Part shown: positions 55,543 through 64,000 of the stretch, piece by piece
How positions within the stretch are numbered: the first letter of the stretch is position 1
Layout: each line of letters starts with the position of its first letter
NCBI GenBank assembly: GCA_002841885.1
Contig: PHBE01000014.1
Location: 1-64,000, forward strand
From: Deltaproteobacteria bacterium HGW-Deltaproteobacteria-18
Lineage (GTDB): Bacteria > Desulfobacterota > Desulfovibrionia > Desulfovibrionales > Desulfomicrobiaceae
Length of the DNA stretch: 64,000 nt
Direction of reading: 5' to 3'
Position numbers and translations under genes: made by a program
The notes under the pieces: model-generated
The model's input: only the letters and a program-made list of their open reading frames with translations
Told to the model about the DNA's origin: nothing
The model's database searches: none

Positions 55543-55824
55543 TCAGGAGCGCTCGGTCACTTCCACCAGGTGAAAGCCGAACTGGGTCTTGACCGGTCCG
55601 TGCACGACGCCGACGGCTTCGTTGAAGCAAACCTGGTCGAATTCAGGAACCATCTGGCCGGGACCGAATGAGCCCAGATCCCCGCCGCGCTTCCCGGACG
55701 GGCACTGTGAATAATTGCGGGCGATCTCGGCGAAATCTCCACCCTCTTCCGTGATTTTCGTTTTCAGAGCCTGACAAACCTCTTCGGTTGCCACCAGAAT
55801 GTGACGAGCACGTGCTTTGGCCAT
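55543..55824 (-). CDS. parvulin-type peptidyl-prolyl isomerase (PpiC-like)
   Basis: The 93-aa cytoplasmic protein is a single parvulin domain: ARHILVATEEVC (7-18), YSQCPSGKRGGDLGSFGPGQM (~39-59), FGFHLVEVTE. No signal peptide is present, so it is cytoplasmic like E. coli PpiC. The start MAKARARHI is standard; AAGGAG precedes it. It lies between mtnA and korB on the same strand. Confidence 0.93.
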   Translation of the reverse strand: MAKARARHILVATEEVCQALKTKITEEGGDFAEIARNYSQCPSGKRGGDLGSFGPGQMVPEFDQVCFNEAVGVVHGPVKTQFGFHLVEVTERS

Positions 55825-55892
55825 GGAATTCTCCTTCTTTTTTTTTGTGGCCCTACCCGTATGCCCGTCACTTGGCAAGACGCCCCTTGGGG

Positions 55893-56738
55893 TCAGGCAT
55901 AGGCGAGCATGCGTCGCTTCACGGCCTCCATGTCCACGGCCTTGCGATACAGGGCGCCGTCAGCGCACTGCGGAAGCTGCGCGTCCTTGGAGGGGCGCTC
56001 CTCGCGAAACAGCACGCCGATGGGAATCTCTTCACCGAACGCCTGGGCCACTGTCATGGCGGCGGCCCAGTCTTGCGGATCATGGCTCGCCTCCTTGCAC
56101 CTGGCCTTGTACCAGGCAAAGGTGTTGAGCTTGTTGAATGATATGCACGGCGAGTGCAGGTCCACCAAGGCGAAGCCCGGATGCCGCATGGCCTCGACAA
56201 TGGTCTTCACGGCATGCTCGTGAAAGCCCGAGAAGGTCCTGGCCACGAAGCCGGCGCGCATGGCCACGGCCACGGCCACGGGATTGAAAGGCTGATCGAC
56301 GACGCCCAGGGGATTGTTCTTGGTCACGTGCCCGGTCATGGTCGTGGGGCTCGACTGGCCCTTGGTCAGACCGTAGATCTGATTGTCATGCACGATGAGG
56401 GTGATGTTCACGTTGCGCCGGATGGCGGCCAGAAAGTGGTTTCCGCCCTCGCCGTAGGTGCAGCCGTCACCCGACTCCACCAGCACTGTCATCTCGGGAT
56501 TGACCAGCTTGACGGCCTGGGCCGGGGACAGGGCGCGGCCGTGCAGCCCGTTGAAGCCGTTGCACTTGAGATAGTGCACGGTCTTGGCCGCCTGGCCGAT
56601 GCCGGAAACCATGATGAACTGGTGCGGCTGAATGTCCTGGCTGGCCAGAGCTTCCTTGACGGCCACGAGCACGTCATGGTTGCCGCAGCCGGGGCACCAG
56701 CTGGTCTTGAATTCGCCGTAGGTCTTGGTGTCGATCAT
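55893..56738 (-). CDS. korB: 2-oxoacid:ferredoxin oxidoreductase beta subunit
   Basis: The 281-aa TPP-binding subunit has SWCPGCGNHDVLVAVKEAL (TPP entry, near 15-33), GDGCTYGEGGNHFLAAIRRN (TPP-Mg binding) and VHDNQIYGLTKGQSSPTT. It decarboxylates 2-oxoglutarate or a related 2-oxoacid, passing electrons to ferredoxin. It overlaps korA by four bases. No separate gamma or delta subunit is encoded here; gamma is fused to the alpha chain. Confidence 0.93.
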   Translation of the reverse strand: MIDTKTYGEFKTSWCPGCGNHDVLVAVKEALASQDIQPHQFIMVSGIGQAAKTVHYLKCNGFNGLHGRALSPAQAVKLVNPEMTVLVESGDGCTYGEGGNHFLAAIRRNVNITLIVHDNQIYGLTKGQSSPTTMTGHVTKNNPLGVVDQPFNPVAVAVAMRAGFVARTFSGFHEHAVKTIVEAMRHPGFALVDLHSPCISFNKLNTFAWYKARCKEASHDPQDWAAAMTVAQAFGEEIPIGVLFREERPSKDAQLPQCADGALYRKAVDMEAVKRRMLAYA

Positions 56739-58429
56739 AAAGCCTCCAGGACGGGCTGCAGCCGCTCCATGACGAACCCTGCCGTCAGGGCCCGGCCGTC
56801 ATAACGCAGAACGGTGTCTTGAATGTGAAAACCTGTGGTCTTGCGCAGCAGGCCCGCGAACTGGGCGGTGCTGTTGCCTTCCACGGCCACGACCGCCGCT
56901 GCCGACTCGAGGCGCGGCATGAAGGTCTCGGGGAGCAGCGGCCAGACCTGGGTGAAGCACAGACAGGCGGCCCTGGTCCCGCTCTTGCGCAGCTCTGCGG
57001 TCACTTCGCGCAGCACTTCACAGGAGGATCCCCAGCCGACCAGCAACAGCTCCGGTTCTTCGTCGCCTGAAAACTCCGGCGGCAGGACCCGGGAAAGGAG
57101 CTCTTCCATCTTGGCTTGGCGCTTGTCCTGCATGCGCACGCGAATGCCCCCGTCCTCGATGATGTGCCCGATCTCGTCGTGTTCATGGGAATCGGCCAGG
57201 ACCAGGCTCTTTCCGTGCCCGGGAATACGCCGGGGGGAGATGGGATTGTCCCAGTTGTAGCGACGGTATTTCTCCGGGTCGGTGTCGCCGAGATCAGGCT
57301 CCGTAACGGGCGCGAGCGCCTCAAGATCAAAGGGCGCGACCGACCGCGCGGTGCTTGCCAGATACTGGTCCGAAAGCAGGAACACCGGGCCCTGGCTCTT
57401 TTCAGCCAGATCGAAGGCCCTGTGGGTCAGATGAAAGCAGTCATCCAGAGTGGACGGAGCCAGGATGGCGCGCGGGAACTCGCCGTGACCGGCGTAAAGC
57501 ACCAGGTCCAGATCGGCCTGCTCCGTGCGCGTAGCCAGACCCGTGGCCGGGCCGGGGCGCTGAACCACGGCAAATACCACGGGCGTCTCCGAGACTCCGG
57601 CCAGGCTGACGGCCTCGGTCATGAGGGCGAACCCGCCGCCCGAGGTGGGCACGATGCTCCGCGCTCCGGCGTAGGACGCGCCGAGCGCCATGTTCGCGGC
57701 CGCTATCTCGTCCTCGGCCTGCTCCACCACAACGCCCATCTCGACGGCGGCCTGGACCAGGCCTTCGGCGATGGAGGTCGCCGGGGACATGGGATAATAG
57801 CCGCAAAAACGCACACCTGCGGCAAGCGCGCCAAGAACGATGGCCTGGTTGCCGTCCATGGTCAGCAGTCCGGCCGGGCCCCCGGCTTTGGGCAGGGGCA
57901 GGCTCGGGGCGTTTTCGACAGCCCACTTCATGGAGGACGCCAGCACGCGCAGATTGCTGGAGACGATTTCGTCCCCCTTGGCACCGAACTGCTCCTCAAG
58001 CTGCTCCTCGAACAGGGACGCCTCAAGGCCGAGCATGGCCCCTATCACGCCGAGCAGGGCAACATTGCGAAAAACAGGACGCGGCGCGAGCTCCGCAAAG
58101 GGGATGGCCACAAGGCCGGGAGTATCGGGCAGTTCCCAGCCCGCGTCGGCCAGAATGATGGCCGGATCCTTGAGTTTGTCCTTGTGCAGGACCACGCTCT
58201 CCCGGCTCATGGCCGCCAACAGATGAAACGTGTCCGGCGGCCCCGGCACGGGCTGCGAACCGATGCGCAGACGAAAATTATTGTGTCCGCCCCGTACCCG
58301 GGACATGACATGCTGGGCCGCGAGCAGATGCCTGCCCGAGCGGACCACGGCTTTTCCCAGCAGCCCGGAAACGGTATCCAGGCCCTGCCCGGCCTCTCCC
58401 CCCATGATCAAATGCAGTTCTTCGTGCAC
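56735..58429 (-). CDS. korA: 2-oxoacid:ferredoxin oxidoreductase alpha subunit (gamma-alpha fusion)
   Basis: The 564-aa subunit starts with a gamma-type domain (residues ~1-180; LIMGGEAGQGLDTVSGLLGK, RVRGGHNNFRLRIG), followed by the alpha domain (~195-564; GYYPMSPATSIAE, VPTSGGGFALMTEA). Together with KorB it forms a two-subunit enzyme. The GTG start follows AAGGAGATATTC, the best ribosome site in the leader; an ATG 30 codons upstream lacks one. The substrate (2-oxoglutarate versus another 2-oxoacid) is inferred from family. Confidence 0.9.
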   Translation of the reverse strand: MHEELHLIMGGEAGQGLDTVSGLLGKAVVRSGRHLLAAQHVMSRVRGGHNNFRLRIGSQPVPGPPDTFHLLAAMSRESVVLHKDKLKDPAIILADAGWELPDTPGLVAIPFAELAPRPVFRNVALLGVIGAMLGLEASLFEEQLEEQFGAKGDEIVSSNLRVLASSMKWAVENAPSLPLPKAGGPAGLLTMDGNQAIVLGALAAGVRFCGYYPMSPATSIAEGLVQAAVEMGVVVEQAEDEIAAANMALGASYAGARSIVPTSGGGFALMTEAVSLAGVSETPVVFAVVQRPGPATGLATRTEQADLDLVLYAGHGEFPRAILAPSTLDDCFHLTHRAFDLAEKSQGPVFLLSDQYLASTARSVAPFDLEALAPVTEPDLGDTDPEKYRRYNWDNPISPRRIPGHGKSLVLADSHEHDEIGHIIEDGGIRVRMQDKRQAKMEELLSRVLPPEFSGDEEPELLLVGWGSSCEVLREVTAELRKSGTRAACLCFTQVWPLLPETFMPRLESAAAVVAVEGNSTAQFAGLLRKTTGFHIQDTVLRYDGRALTAGFVMERLQPVLEAL

Positions 58430-58676
58430 GAATATCTCCTTGGTTTTCCATGAGCGCGGAGATCCCGCGACATGAATATCGACCATCCTCCTGCTTGCAT
58501 ATTTTGCGGGAGGAGACAACCATCAGCGGATGGCCATGATGAAAAAAGTGCTCCGGTGGCGCACGTGCCGGAGCCTGACGCCCTCCACCCGGCATCATGC
58601 CGCCCCACTGGACGGGGCCGACGTAAATCCTTAAGGCAATCGCGTCTGAAGGATCATCCCCAGAAAGGAAATTTCC
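58430..58676. promoter_or_regulatory. divergent korA - hyuA-like region with leader hairpin
   Basis: It contains a GC hairpin followed by a T-run on the korA strand (58542-58574), about 110 bp before korA, and a GAAAGGAAA ribosome site on the plus strand for the hyuA-like gene. Confidence 0.6.
58542..58574 (-). terminator. terminator-like hairpin in the korAB leader
   Basis: GCTCCGG (58550-58556) and CCGGAGC (58568-58574) are perfect 7-bp arms around an 11-base loop. On the minus strand they are followed by ACTTTTTT (58549-58542). It lies before the korA start, so it could act as a transcriptional attenuator. Confidence 0.5.
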
Positions 58677-60341
58677 ATGTCCCCACCAACCTGCGTCATC
58701 GGCATCGACACCGGCGGCACCTACACGGATGCGACAGTTCTCGACCGTTCGTCCGGACGGGTTCTGGCCGGCGTGAAGACTCCGACCACCCCTCACGACC
58801 CGGCCCTGGCCATCGGCCGAAGCCTGGAAAAGGTGCTCCTGGCCTCGGGCGCAAACCCGGACGCGATCGAACTTGTGACCGTGTCCACGACCCTCGCCAC
58901 CAACGCCCTGGTGGAAGACAAGGGGGCGGAGGTCGGACTCTTCGTCATCGGTCACGACAAACGCCTGCACATTCCGGCGGCGGACATGCGCTTCATCCCC
59001 GGCGGACACAAGGCCCGGGGCATCGAATCCGAACCACTGGGCATGGATTTTCTGATCCAGGGCATCGCCGCCATGAAAGGCCGCGTGGACGCCTATGCCG
59101 TCTGCGCCATGCTCGCCTTCGAAGACCCGACCCACGAACTGGTCGCGACCAAGGCCATCGAGCTCATGGACCCAAAACCCGTGTTCTGCTCCCATCAGGC
59201 CAGCACCCGCCCGGGCATGGAGGAACGCGCCGCCACGGCCGTGCTCAACGCCCGCCTGCTGCCCGTCATGCAGGACTTCCTGCGCGGCATCGCCCGCTCC
59301 ATGGAACGCCTCGGACTGTCCTGCCCGGTGCGCATCGTGCGCGGAGACTGCCAGAGCATGGACCTGCCCGAGGCCGTGCGCAATTCCTCGGCCACGGTGG
59401 CCAGCGGCCCGGCGGCCACCGCCCTGTTCGGCGGACACGCCGCCGCGGGCGAGACGGCGCTCATCGTGGACGTGGGCGGCACCACGACGGACATCACCCT
59501 CGTCAGGGAGGGCCGCCCCGTGGTCCGCGAGGAGGGCATGACCATCGGCTCCTGGCGCACGCACGTGCGGGCCGTGGAGATGTACACCGTGGGCCTTGGC
59601 GGCGACAGCCTGACGCGCGTCGAGAACGGCCGCCTTTGCCTTGGCCCGGCCCGGGTCGTACCGCTGTCCCAGATCCACCTGCATCTTGACGGGGCGGCCC
59701 TGGAATCCATGACGCGCCCCGAGGCCTGGCTCGGTGCGGACCTTTGCGCCCAGTGCGTGCAGCTTGCTCCGGGCACCGAGCCCAAGGACGACCCCATCCT
59801 GCGCTGGCTCGCCGAGCATGGCCCGGCCACGCCCGTGCGCCTGCGGCAGGAGCTGGCCCTAGCCGAATCAAGTCTGGAAAAAGCCATCGCCAGACTGCAG
59901 GCCGCAAGACGGGTCATCACCTGCGGATTCACGCCCACGGACGCCCTGCATGTGCTCGGACGCCTGGACCTCGGCGACGCCAGACCCGCCATGGCAGGCG
60001 CAGGGGTGCTGGCCGCGCTCCTGAATCTCGCACCGCAAGCGTTCTGCGACCTCGTGCTTGAAAAAGCCCACGCAACCATCGCCACCACCATTCTTTGCGC
60101 CCTGGGCAACCGGGAAGTCGGTCCGGCCCTGGCCCGTCTCATTCAGGAACCCGGGCGAGACACGCTCCTCGACATCACGATCAAGGTCCGCCCACGGATC
60201 ATCGGCATCGGGGCAGCCGCCCCGTTCCTGCTCCCCGCAGTGGCCGCGCGTCTCGGCACCGAAGCGATTTTTCCGGAACATTACGAGGTCGGCAACGCCT
60301 TGGGCGCGGCCCTCATGGACACCATCACCACCAAGGAGTGA
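58677..60341 (+). CDS. HyuA-like hydantoinase/oxoprolinase-family protein
   Basis: The 554-aa ATP-dependent ring-amide hydrolase-like protein has a HyuA_N ATPase start (VIGIDTGGTYTDATVLDRSS), VTVSTTLATNALVEDKGAE, MLAFEDPTHELVATKA, and a central hydantoinase A phosphate-binding VDVGGTTTDITLVREG. It lacks the usual partner HyuB and is shorter than full HyuA (~680 aa), so its substrate may differ; methylhydantoin, oxoproline or an acetone-like ketone are family substrates. It is followed by a 109-aa protein and a DMT transporter in the same operon. Confidence 0.85.
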   Translation: MSPPTCVIGIDTGGTYTDATVLDRSSGRVLAGVKTPTTPHDPALAIGRSLEKVLLASGANPDAIELVTVSTTLATNALVEDKGAEVGLFVIGHDKRLHIPAADMRFIPGGHKARGIESEPLGMDFLIQGIAAMKGRVDAYAVCAMLAFEDPTHELVATKAIELMDPKPVFCSHQASTRPGMEERAATAVLNARLLPVMQDFLRGIARSMERLGLSCPVRIVRGDCQSMDLPEAVRNSSATVASGPAATALFGGHAAAGETALIVDVGGTTTDITLVREGRPVVREEGMTIGSWRTHVRAVEMYTVGLGGDSLTRVENGRLCLGPARVVPLSQIHLHLDGAALESMTRPEAWLGADLCAQCVQLAPGTEPKDDPILRWLAEHGPATPVRLRQELALAESSLEKAIARLQAARRVITCGFTPTDALHVLGRLDLGDARPAMAGAGVLAALLNLAPQAFCDLVLEKAHATIATTILCALGNREVGPALARLIQEPGRDTLLDITIKVRPRIIGIGAAAPFLLPAVAARLGTEAIFPEHYEVGNALGAALMDTITTKE

Positions 60342-60343
60342 AC

Positions 60344-60673
60344 ATGCATTTCAGGGAACAATCATTTGCGGCGGCCATGGAAATCTGCAGCGAAAGCGAA
60401 CTGGCCGAGGTTGTCCACGCCTGGATTCCAGGCGATGCGGGATTTGTGGTCCACGCCTGGGCCGAAGTCGAGGGCGCGGTGTATGACCTGACGGAGAGCG
60501 AGCACCCAATACCCAAAGCCGAGTACTACACCCGCATGGGCGTGCGCGAAGACCTGACCCGCCGTTACGGCCGGGTGGAATACTTCACCCTGATGGCCGA
60601 AACGGGCAGCTTTGGCCCCTTCGACACGAAGTTCTTCTTCGCCAACCAGACCTCGTTTCTCCCCCAGGCGTGA
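60344..60673 (+). CDS. small protein with transglutaminase-like HAWAEVEG motif
   Basis: The 109-aa protein starts MHFREQSFAAAMEICSESEL. The segment VVHAWAEVEGAVYDLTE resembles the H...D part of the transglutaminase-like fold, with a C15 that could be the nucleophile, but the usual Cys context is absent. It begins 2 bp after the HyuA-like stop and its stop overlaps the next GTG (GTGA). Function unknown. Confidence 0.6.
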   Translation: MHFREQSFAAAMEICSESELAEVVHAWIPGDAGFVVHAWAEVEGAVYDLTESEHPIPKAEYYTRMGVREDLTRRYGRVEYFTLMAETGSFGPFDTKFFFANQTSFLPQA

Positions 60674-61569
60674 CGAACATCCCCTTTGCCGGGGAGGTCG
60701 CGGCCCTCACGGCGGCCTTCATCTGGGCCCTGGCCACCATCATTTACGCCCGCACCGGCAATCAGGCTCCGGCGCTGTTCCTGAACCTGATCAAGGGCAG
60801 CATCGCCGTGGCCATGCTGGGCGCGACCGTTTTCGTCCTTGGCGACTCGCCCCCCATCCTCTCGACTACGCAGTGGCTTTGGCTGTCGGGCAGCGGCATC
60901 GTCGGCATCAGCATCGGCGACAGCGCCTATTTCTCGGCCATAAAGCGAGTAGGCCCCAGTCAGACCCTGCTGATCGAATCCCTGGCGCCGCCGCTGACCG
61001 GCGTCCTGGCGCTGTGCTTCCTGCACGAAACCATCGGTTTCTGGGCCTGGGCGGGCATCTTCCTGACCATGAGCGGCATCCTCTGGGTGATCACGGAGCA
61101 TCAGCCGCAACAAAAACGTCTGAATCTACCGGGTCTTGGCTTCGCCACCCTGGCCGCCCTGTGTCAGGCCACCGGCATGGTCATGTCCCGGCAGGTCATG
61201 GTCACAACCGGGATCACCCCCCTCTGGGCCGCCCTCATCCGCCTGGCTGCGGCCAGTCTGGTGCTGTGGACCGTGCTGCCGATCCTCAAGCCCGAAGTCG
61301 TCCTGCGCCGGGAGTGCTGGCGTTCCATCGGCACGGCCCGGAACGGATGGGCGTTCTTCACCCTGGCCGTCTTCCTGGGTACGTTTCTTGGCATCTGGCT
61401 GCAACAGGCCGCCCTCAAGCTGACGGGTGCGGCCATCGCCCAGACCCTCATCTCGGTCAGTCCCCTCTTCGCCCTGGGGCTTGCCGTCATGACTGGGCAC
61501 AAGGTCTCCCGGCGCAGCCTCGTCGGCGCCCTGGTCACCCTGGCCGGGGTGGCCCTCTTTTTCCGCTGA
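60670..61569 (+). CDS. EamA/DMT superfamily transporter
   Basis: The 299-aa membrane protein has ten hydrophobic segments in two EamA repeats (AALTAAFIWALATIIYARTG; LAALCQATGMVMSRQVMV). Such transporters usually export metabolites or amino acids. GTG start overlapping the preceding stop. In the HyuA-like operon it may export or import the substrate or product of that enzyme (inference). Confidence 0.88.
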   Translation: MTNIPFAGEVAALTAAFIWALATIIYARTGNQAPALFLNLIKGSIAVAMLGATVFVLGDSPPILSTTQWLWLSGSGIVGISIGDSAYFSAIKRVGPSQTLLIESLAPPLTGVLALCFLHETIGFWAWAGIFLTMSGILWVITEHQPQQKRLNLPGLGFATLAALCQATGMVMSRQVMVTTGITPLWAALIRLAAASLVLWTVLPILKPEVVLRRECWRSIGTARNGWAFFTLAVFLGTFLGIWLQQAALKLTGAAIAQTLISVSPLFALGLAVMTGHKVSRRSLVGALVTLAGVALFFR

Positions 61570-61674
61570 AAACACGCCCCGCCGGACAAAAGAGACAGGA
61601 ATCCGGGACTTGCCTTTTGGCTTCGTCCTGATATTTCTGATCGCTCCGAACCTTCTCACCACCCCGGGAGCCCC
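61570..61674. other. short intergenic, EamA gene - zwf
   Basis: No gene or clear signal; zwf leader with a GGGAG site. Confidence 0.4.
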
Positions 61675-63150
61675 ATGAGCGCCTCATCATCCTGCCCCAC
61701 AGCAACCCAGGCCGCTCCGGTCAATCTGGTCATCTTCGGCGCCACCGGAGACCTGGCCATGCGCAAGATCTTCCCGGCCCTGGCCTCCCTCTGTCAGAAC
61801 GGCCTGCTCAGTCACGACACGCGCATCCTGGCCGTGGGGCGCACGAATTTGAGCGCCGAGCAATACTCGAACCTGATCGGTGAAAAACTCGCAGAGGTCA
61901 TCCCCCCGTCCTGTCTGGCCGATCTCGCGCCCCGGGTCCGCTACCTGCGACTGGATCCCGACGAACCCGAAGCGGGCTACACCCTGAGCCTAGCCCTTGG
62001 CGAACTCGACCGCGAGACGCCGAAAAACCGGCTCTTCTACCTGGCCGTGCCCCCGAGCGCCTACATCCCCCTGGCCACCATGCTCGGAGAGGCGGGCCTT
62101 GGACGGGAGAGCGAGGACACGAGCGTGCGCATCGTCGTGGAGAAGCCCTTCGGCCGCGACCTGCCCACGGCCAGGGAGCTGGACACGGTGCTGCACCGCT
62201 ATTTCAGCGAGCGCCAGATCTTCCGCATCGACCACTACATGGCCAAGGAGACCGTGCAGAACGTCCTGCTGCTGCGCTTCGCCAATGCCCTCTTCGAGCC
62301 CGTCTGGAACCGCCGCTACATCGACCACATCCGCATCACCGCCTCCGAAACCCTCGGCATCGGCCACCGCGCCGGATTCTACGATCAGGCTGGTGTGCTC
62401 AGGGACATGTTCCAGAACCACATGATGATGCTGCTTTCGCTGTGCGCCATGGAGCCGCCGTCCATGTTCGAGGCCGAACTGGTCCGCGACGAACGCTCCA
62501 AGGTCTTCCGGGCCCTGCGCCCGCTTGATCTTGAGCGACTGGATGAACAGCTGATCCTGGGCCAGTACGGACCGGGCATGTCAGACGGCCAGGCCGTGCC
62601 GGGGTATCTGCAGGAACCGGGCATACGGCCGGACTCGACCACCCCGACCTTCGCCTGGCTCAAGGTCTATCTGGACAACTGGCGCTGGCAGGGCGTGCCC
62701 TTCCACCTCTGCTCGGGCAAACGGCTGGAGGCAAAACACACCGAGATCACGGTGCAGTTCAAGAGCGTGCCCGTATCCATGTTCCGCAAGACCAAGGACG
62801 ACATCATCCCGCCCAATCGGCTGGTCATCGGTATCCACCCGCACGAGGTGGTCCGCCTGGAGGTCCAGACCAAGGGTCAGGGATCCACGCTCTGCCTGCA
62901 GGGACAGTCCATGGAGTTCTCCTACGGCGCGGGCTCGGGCCTTGGCCGTCTGGACGATTACGCCAAGGTTCTGCTGGACTGCATCACCGGCGACCAGACA
63001 CTTTTCTGGCGGCAGGACGCCGTGGAGCTGTGCTGGGGTTTTCTGACCCCCATCCTCGACCGCTGCGACTGCCTGGACCGCCCTCTGCCCCTGCACTCCT
63101 ACGTCGCGGGCGGACCCGGTCCCAAAGCCGCGCAACGGACCGGATCATGA
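61675..63150 (+). CDS. zwf: glucose-6-phosphate 1-dehydrogenase
   Basis: The 491-aa enzyme oxidises glucose 6-phosphate to 6-phosphogluconolactone in the pentose phosphate pathway. NAD(P)-binding GATGDLAMRKIFPAL (~23-37), and the active-site box RIDHYMAKETVQN where the usual glycine (HYLGKE) is alanine. KPFGRD and the C-terminal EAYERLLLD-like end are consistent. No pgl or gnd is nearby. GGGAG precedes the start. Confidence 0.93.
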   Translation: MSASSSCPTATQAAPVNLVIFGATGDLAMRKIFPALASLCQNGLLSHDTRILAVGRTNLSAEQYSNLIGEKLAEVIPPSCLADLAPRVRYLRLDPDEPEAGYTLSLALGELDRETPKNRLFYLAVPPSAYIPLATMLGEAGLGRESEDTSVRIVVEKPFGRDLPTARELDTVLHRYFSERQIFRIDHYMAKETVQNVLLLRFANALFEPVWNRRYIDHIRITASETLGIGHRAGFYDQAGVLRDMFQNHMMMLLSLCAMEPPSMFEAELVRDERSKVFRALRPLDLERLDEQLILGQYGPGMSDGQAVPGYLQEPGIRPDSTTPTFAWLKVYLDNWRWQGVPFHLCSGKRLEAKHTEITVQFKSVPVSMFRKTKDDIIPPNRLVIGIHPHEVVRLEVQTKGQGSTLCLQGQSMEFSYGAGSGLGRLDDYAKVLLDCITGDQTLFWRQDAVELCWGFLTPILDRCDCLDRPLPLHSYVAGGPGPKAAQRTGS

Positions 63151-63282
63151 ACAAATTTTTACGACGGCCCGGGAAATAGAGTCTGCAGCCTGCTCCGCGC
63201 GCTGCAGATCAACGACCGAATCCTGAACTGCCGCTGCCACGCATTCAACAATAACCATTCACCATCCCACGGGAGGACCCCC
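63151..63282. other. zwf - aminotransferase intergenic
   Basis: Short region with a GGGAGGACC ribosome site at the right end. Nothing else defined. Confidence 0.4.
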
Positions 63283-64000
63283 ATGGCCGGTTTTGAAGGC
63301 ACCAAATGGGCTGATTTCCAGTCACGTTACCTGCTCCAGGGCAAGTCCCTCGCCATGGTTCCCATGGCGGACAAGGTCCCTGCGGTGTCCCGCTCCATTC
63401 ATTACGGGCTCTGTCTGGCCTTCGAAGGCATCCGCTACTTCGTCGGCCCGGCCGAGGACGGCAGCCTGCATGTCCAATTTCTGAATCTGCACAAGAATCT
63501 GCAGCGTTTCCGCCGCTCCATCTCCTTCAACCTGGGCGCGGCCCAGCAGGCCCTTGTGCCCTCGGAAGAGGAGCTGGAGGCGATGATCCTGCACTACCTG
63601 CGCAGTCCGGAGCTGGCCGGTTTCATTCAGTACATGGGAGAATCCGGCGGACAGGGCTACCTGCGTCCCTTCACCGTGGACGAGTCCCAGTCCATCGGCG
63701 TGACCTTTCCCGAGAGCCCGTCCATCCGCATGGTCACCTGCACCTATGACCGCTACATGGGCGAGCCCTTCAGCGGCGTGGTAGTGCCGGGCCTGGTGCG
63801 GGCCGTGGGGGCCAACGGCACGGGCAACCTGAAGCTCGGTGTCAACTATCTCTTGAGCGTCAAGGCCGTGGACGAAGCCCGTACCATCCTGCCCGAGGCC
63901 ACCTCGGCCCTGTTTCTGGACGATCGCCTGGACCTGCCCCTGCGCGACCGGCACGTCACGGAGTGGGATTCCTCCTGCTGTCTCATCGCCCTGACAGACG
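63283..64000 (+). CDS. class IV aminotransferase (BCAT-like), cut by the window end
   Basis: The first 239 residues of a class IV PLP aminotransferase: SIHYGLCLAFEGIRYF (substrate-side motif), YLRPFTV and GANGTGNLKLGVNYLLS, where the lysine in NLKLG is the likely PLP anchor. This longer, divergent branch differs clearly from IlvE at 51929-52852. The substrate and the C-terminal half are outside the window. The gene begins at a GGGAGG-preceded ATG. Confidence 0.85.
   Translation, partial: MAGFEGTKWADFQSRYLLQGKSLAMVPMADKVPAVSRSIHYGLCLAFEGIRYFVGPAEDGSLHVQFLNLHKNLQRFRRSISFNLGAAQQALVPSEEELEAMILHYLRSPELAGFIQYMGESGGQGYLRPFTVDESQSIGVTFPESPSIRMVTCTYDRYMGEPFSGVVVPGLVRAVGANGTGNLKLGVNYLLSVKAVDEARTILPEATSALFLDDRLDLPLRDRHVTEWDSSCCLIALTD

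Noticed and set aside
58278-59819. Minus-strand frame opposite the HyuA-like gene, running into korA
   Set aside because: No homology; it crosses the korA start and the divergent promoter region.

Overview
The window looks like a chromosomal segment of a Gram-negative, GC-rich deltaproteobacterium of the Desulfovibrionales type (Desulfovibrio/Desulfomicrobium-like). This is an inference from gene content: a tig-clpP-clpX-lon block, a dnaX-ybaB-recR-recD2 block, a two-subunit 2-oxoacid:ferredoxin oxidoreductase, phosphoenolpyruvate synthase, lysine 2,3-aminomutase with a beta-lysine acetyltransferase, and many two-component and cyclic-di-GMP proteins. No single gene fixes the species.

Layout. 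1-4.4 kb: an aapJQMP-type amino-acid ABC importer on the minus strand. 4.6-20.5 kb: a patchy accessory region with a cold-shock/DUF1294 protein, a nucleoside deaminase, one intact REP-associated tyrosine transposase (RAYT) and at least six decayed relatives, a TauE-type exporter, an HxlR regulator divergent from a VOC protein, a small exported protein pair, a Fic protein, and a large hybrid histidine kinase. It also holds a very AT-rich cassette of a three-cysteine DUF5131 protein with TcmP, and a NERD nuclease-like protein. 20.7-26.1 kb: a sensor kinase with a DUF3369/HD-GYP response regulator, and a Na/Pi cotransporter. 26.4-34.4 kb, plus strand: ppsA, then kamA-ablB-yitT, then a CpxRA-like two-component pair. 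34.5-40.4 kb: an EF-hand protein, an HD-GYP protein, a GGDEF diguanylate cyclase coupled to a small Cys-rich ORF, small proteins around two matching palindromes, a monooxygenase-like protein, a DedA/YqaA-like membrane protein and a methyltransferase.

40.6-58.4 kb is a long minus-strand housekeeping run. Read in transcription order it is korA-korB, ppiC-type parvulin, mtnA-der, ilvE, dnaX-ybaB-recR-recD2, tRNA-Leu(TAG), tig-clpP-clpX-lon, and it ends at a strong hairpin terminator. 58.7-64 kb, plus strand: a HyuA-like protein, a 109-aa protein and an EamA transporter with touching ends, then zwf and the start of a second class IV aminotransferase that runs off the window.

How they work together. 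The protein quality-control genes (trigger factor, ClpXP, Lon) form one co-oriented block, as do the replication and recombination genes. kamA-ablB predicts N-epsilon-acetyl-beta-lysine, a compatible solute. Three proteins (two HD-GYP, one GGDEF) make or break cyclic-di-GMP. The accessory region has been reshaped repeatedly by RAYT elements, which left truncated pieces of unrelated genes between them. The strongest candidate for an under-described system is the DUF5131-TcmP pair at 16.8-18.7 kb: tightly linked, sharply AT-rich, flanked by RAYT debris on one side and a NERD protein on the other.
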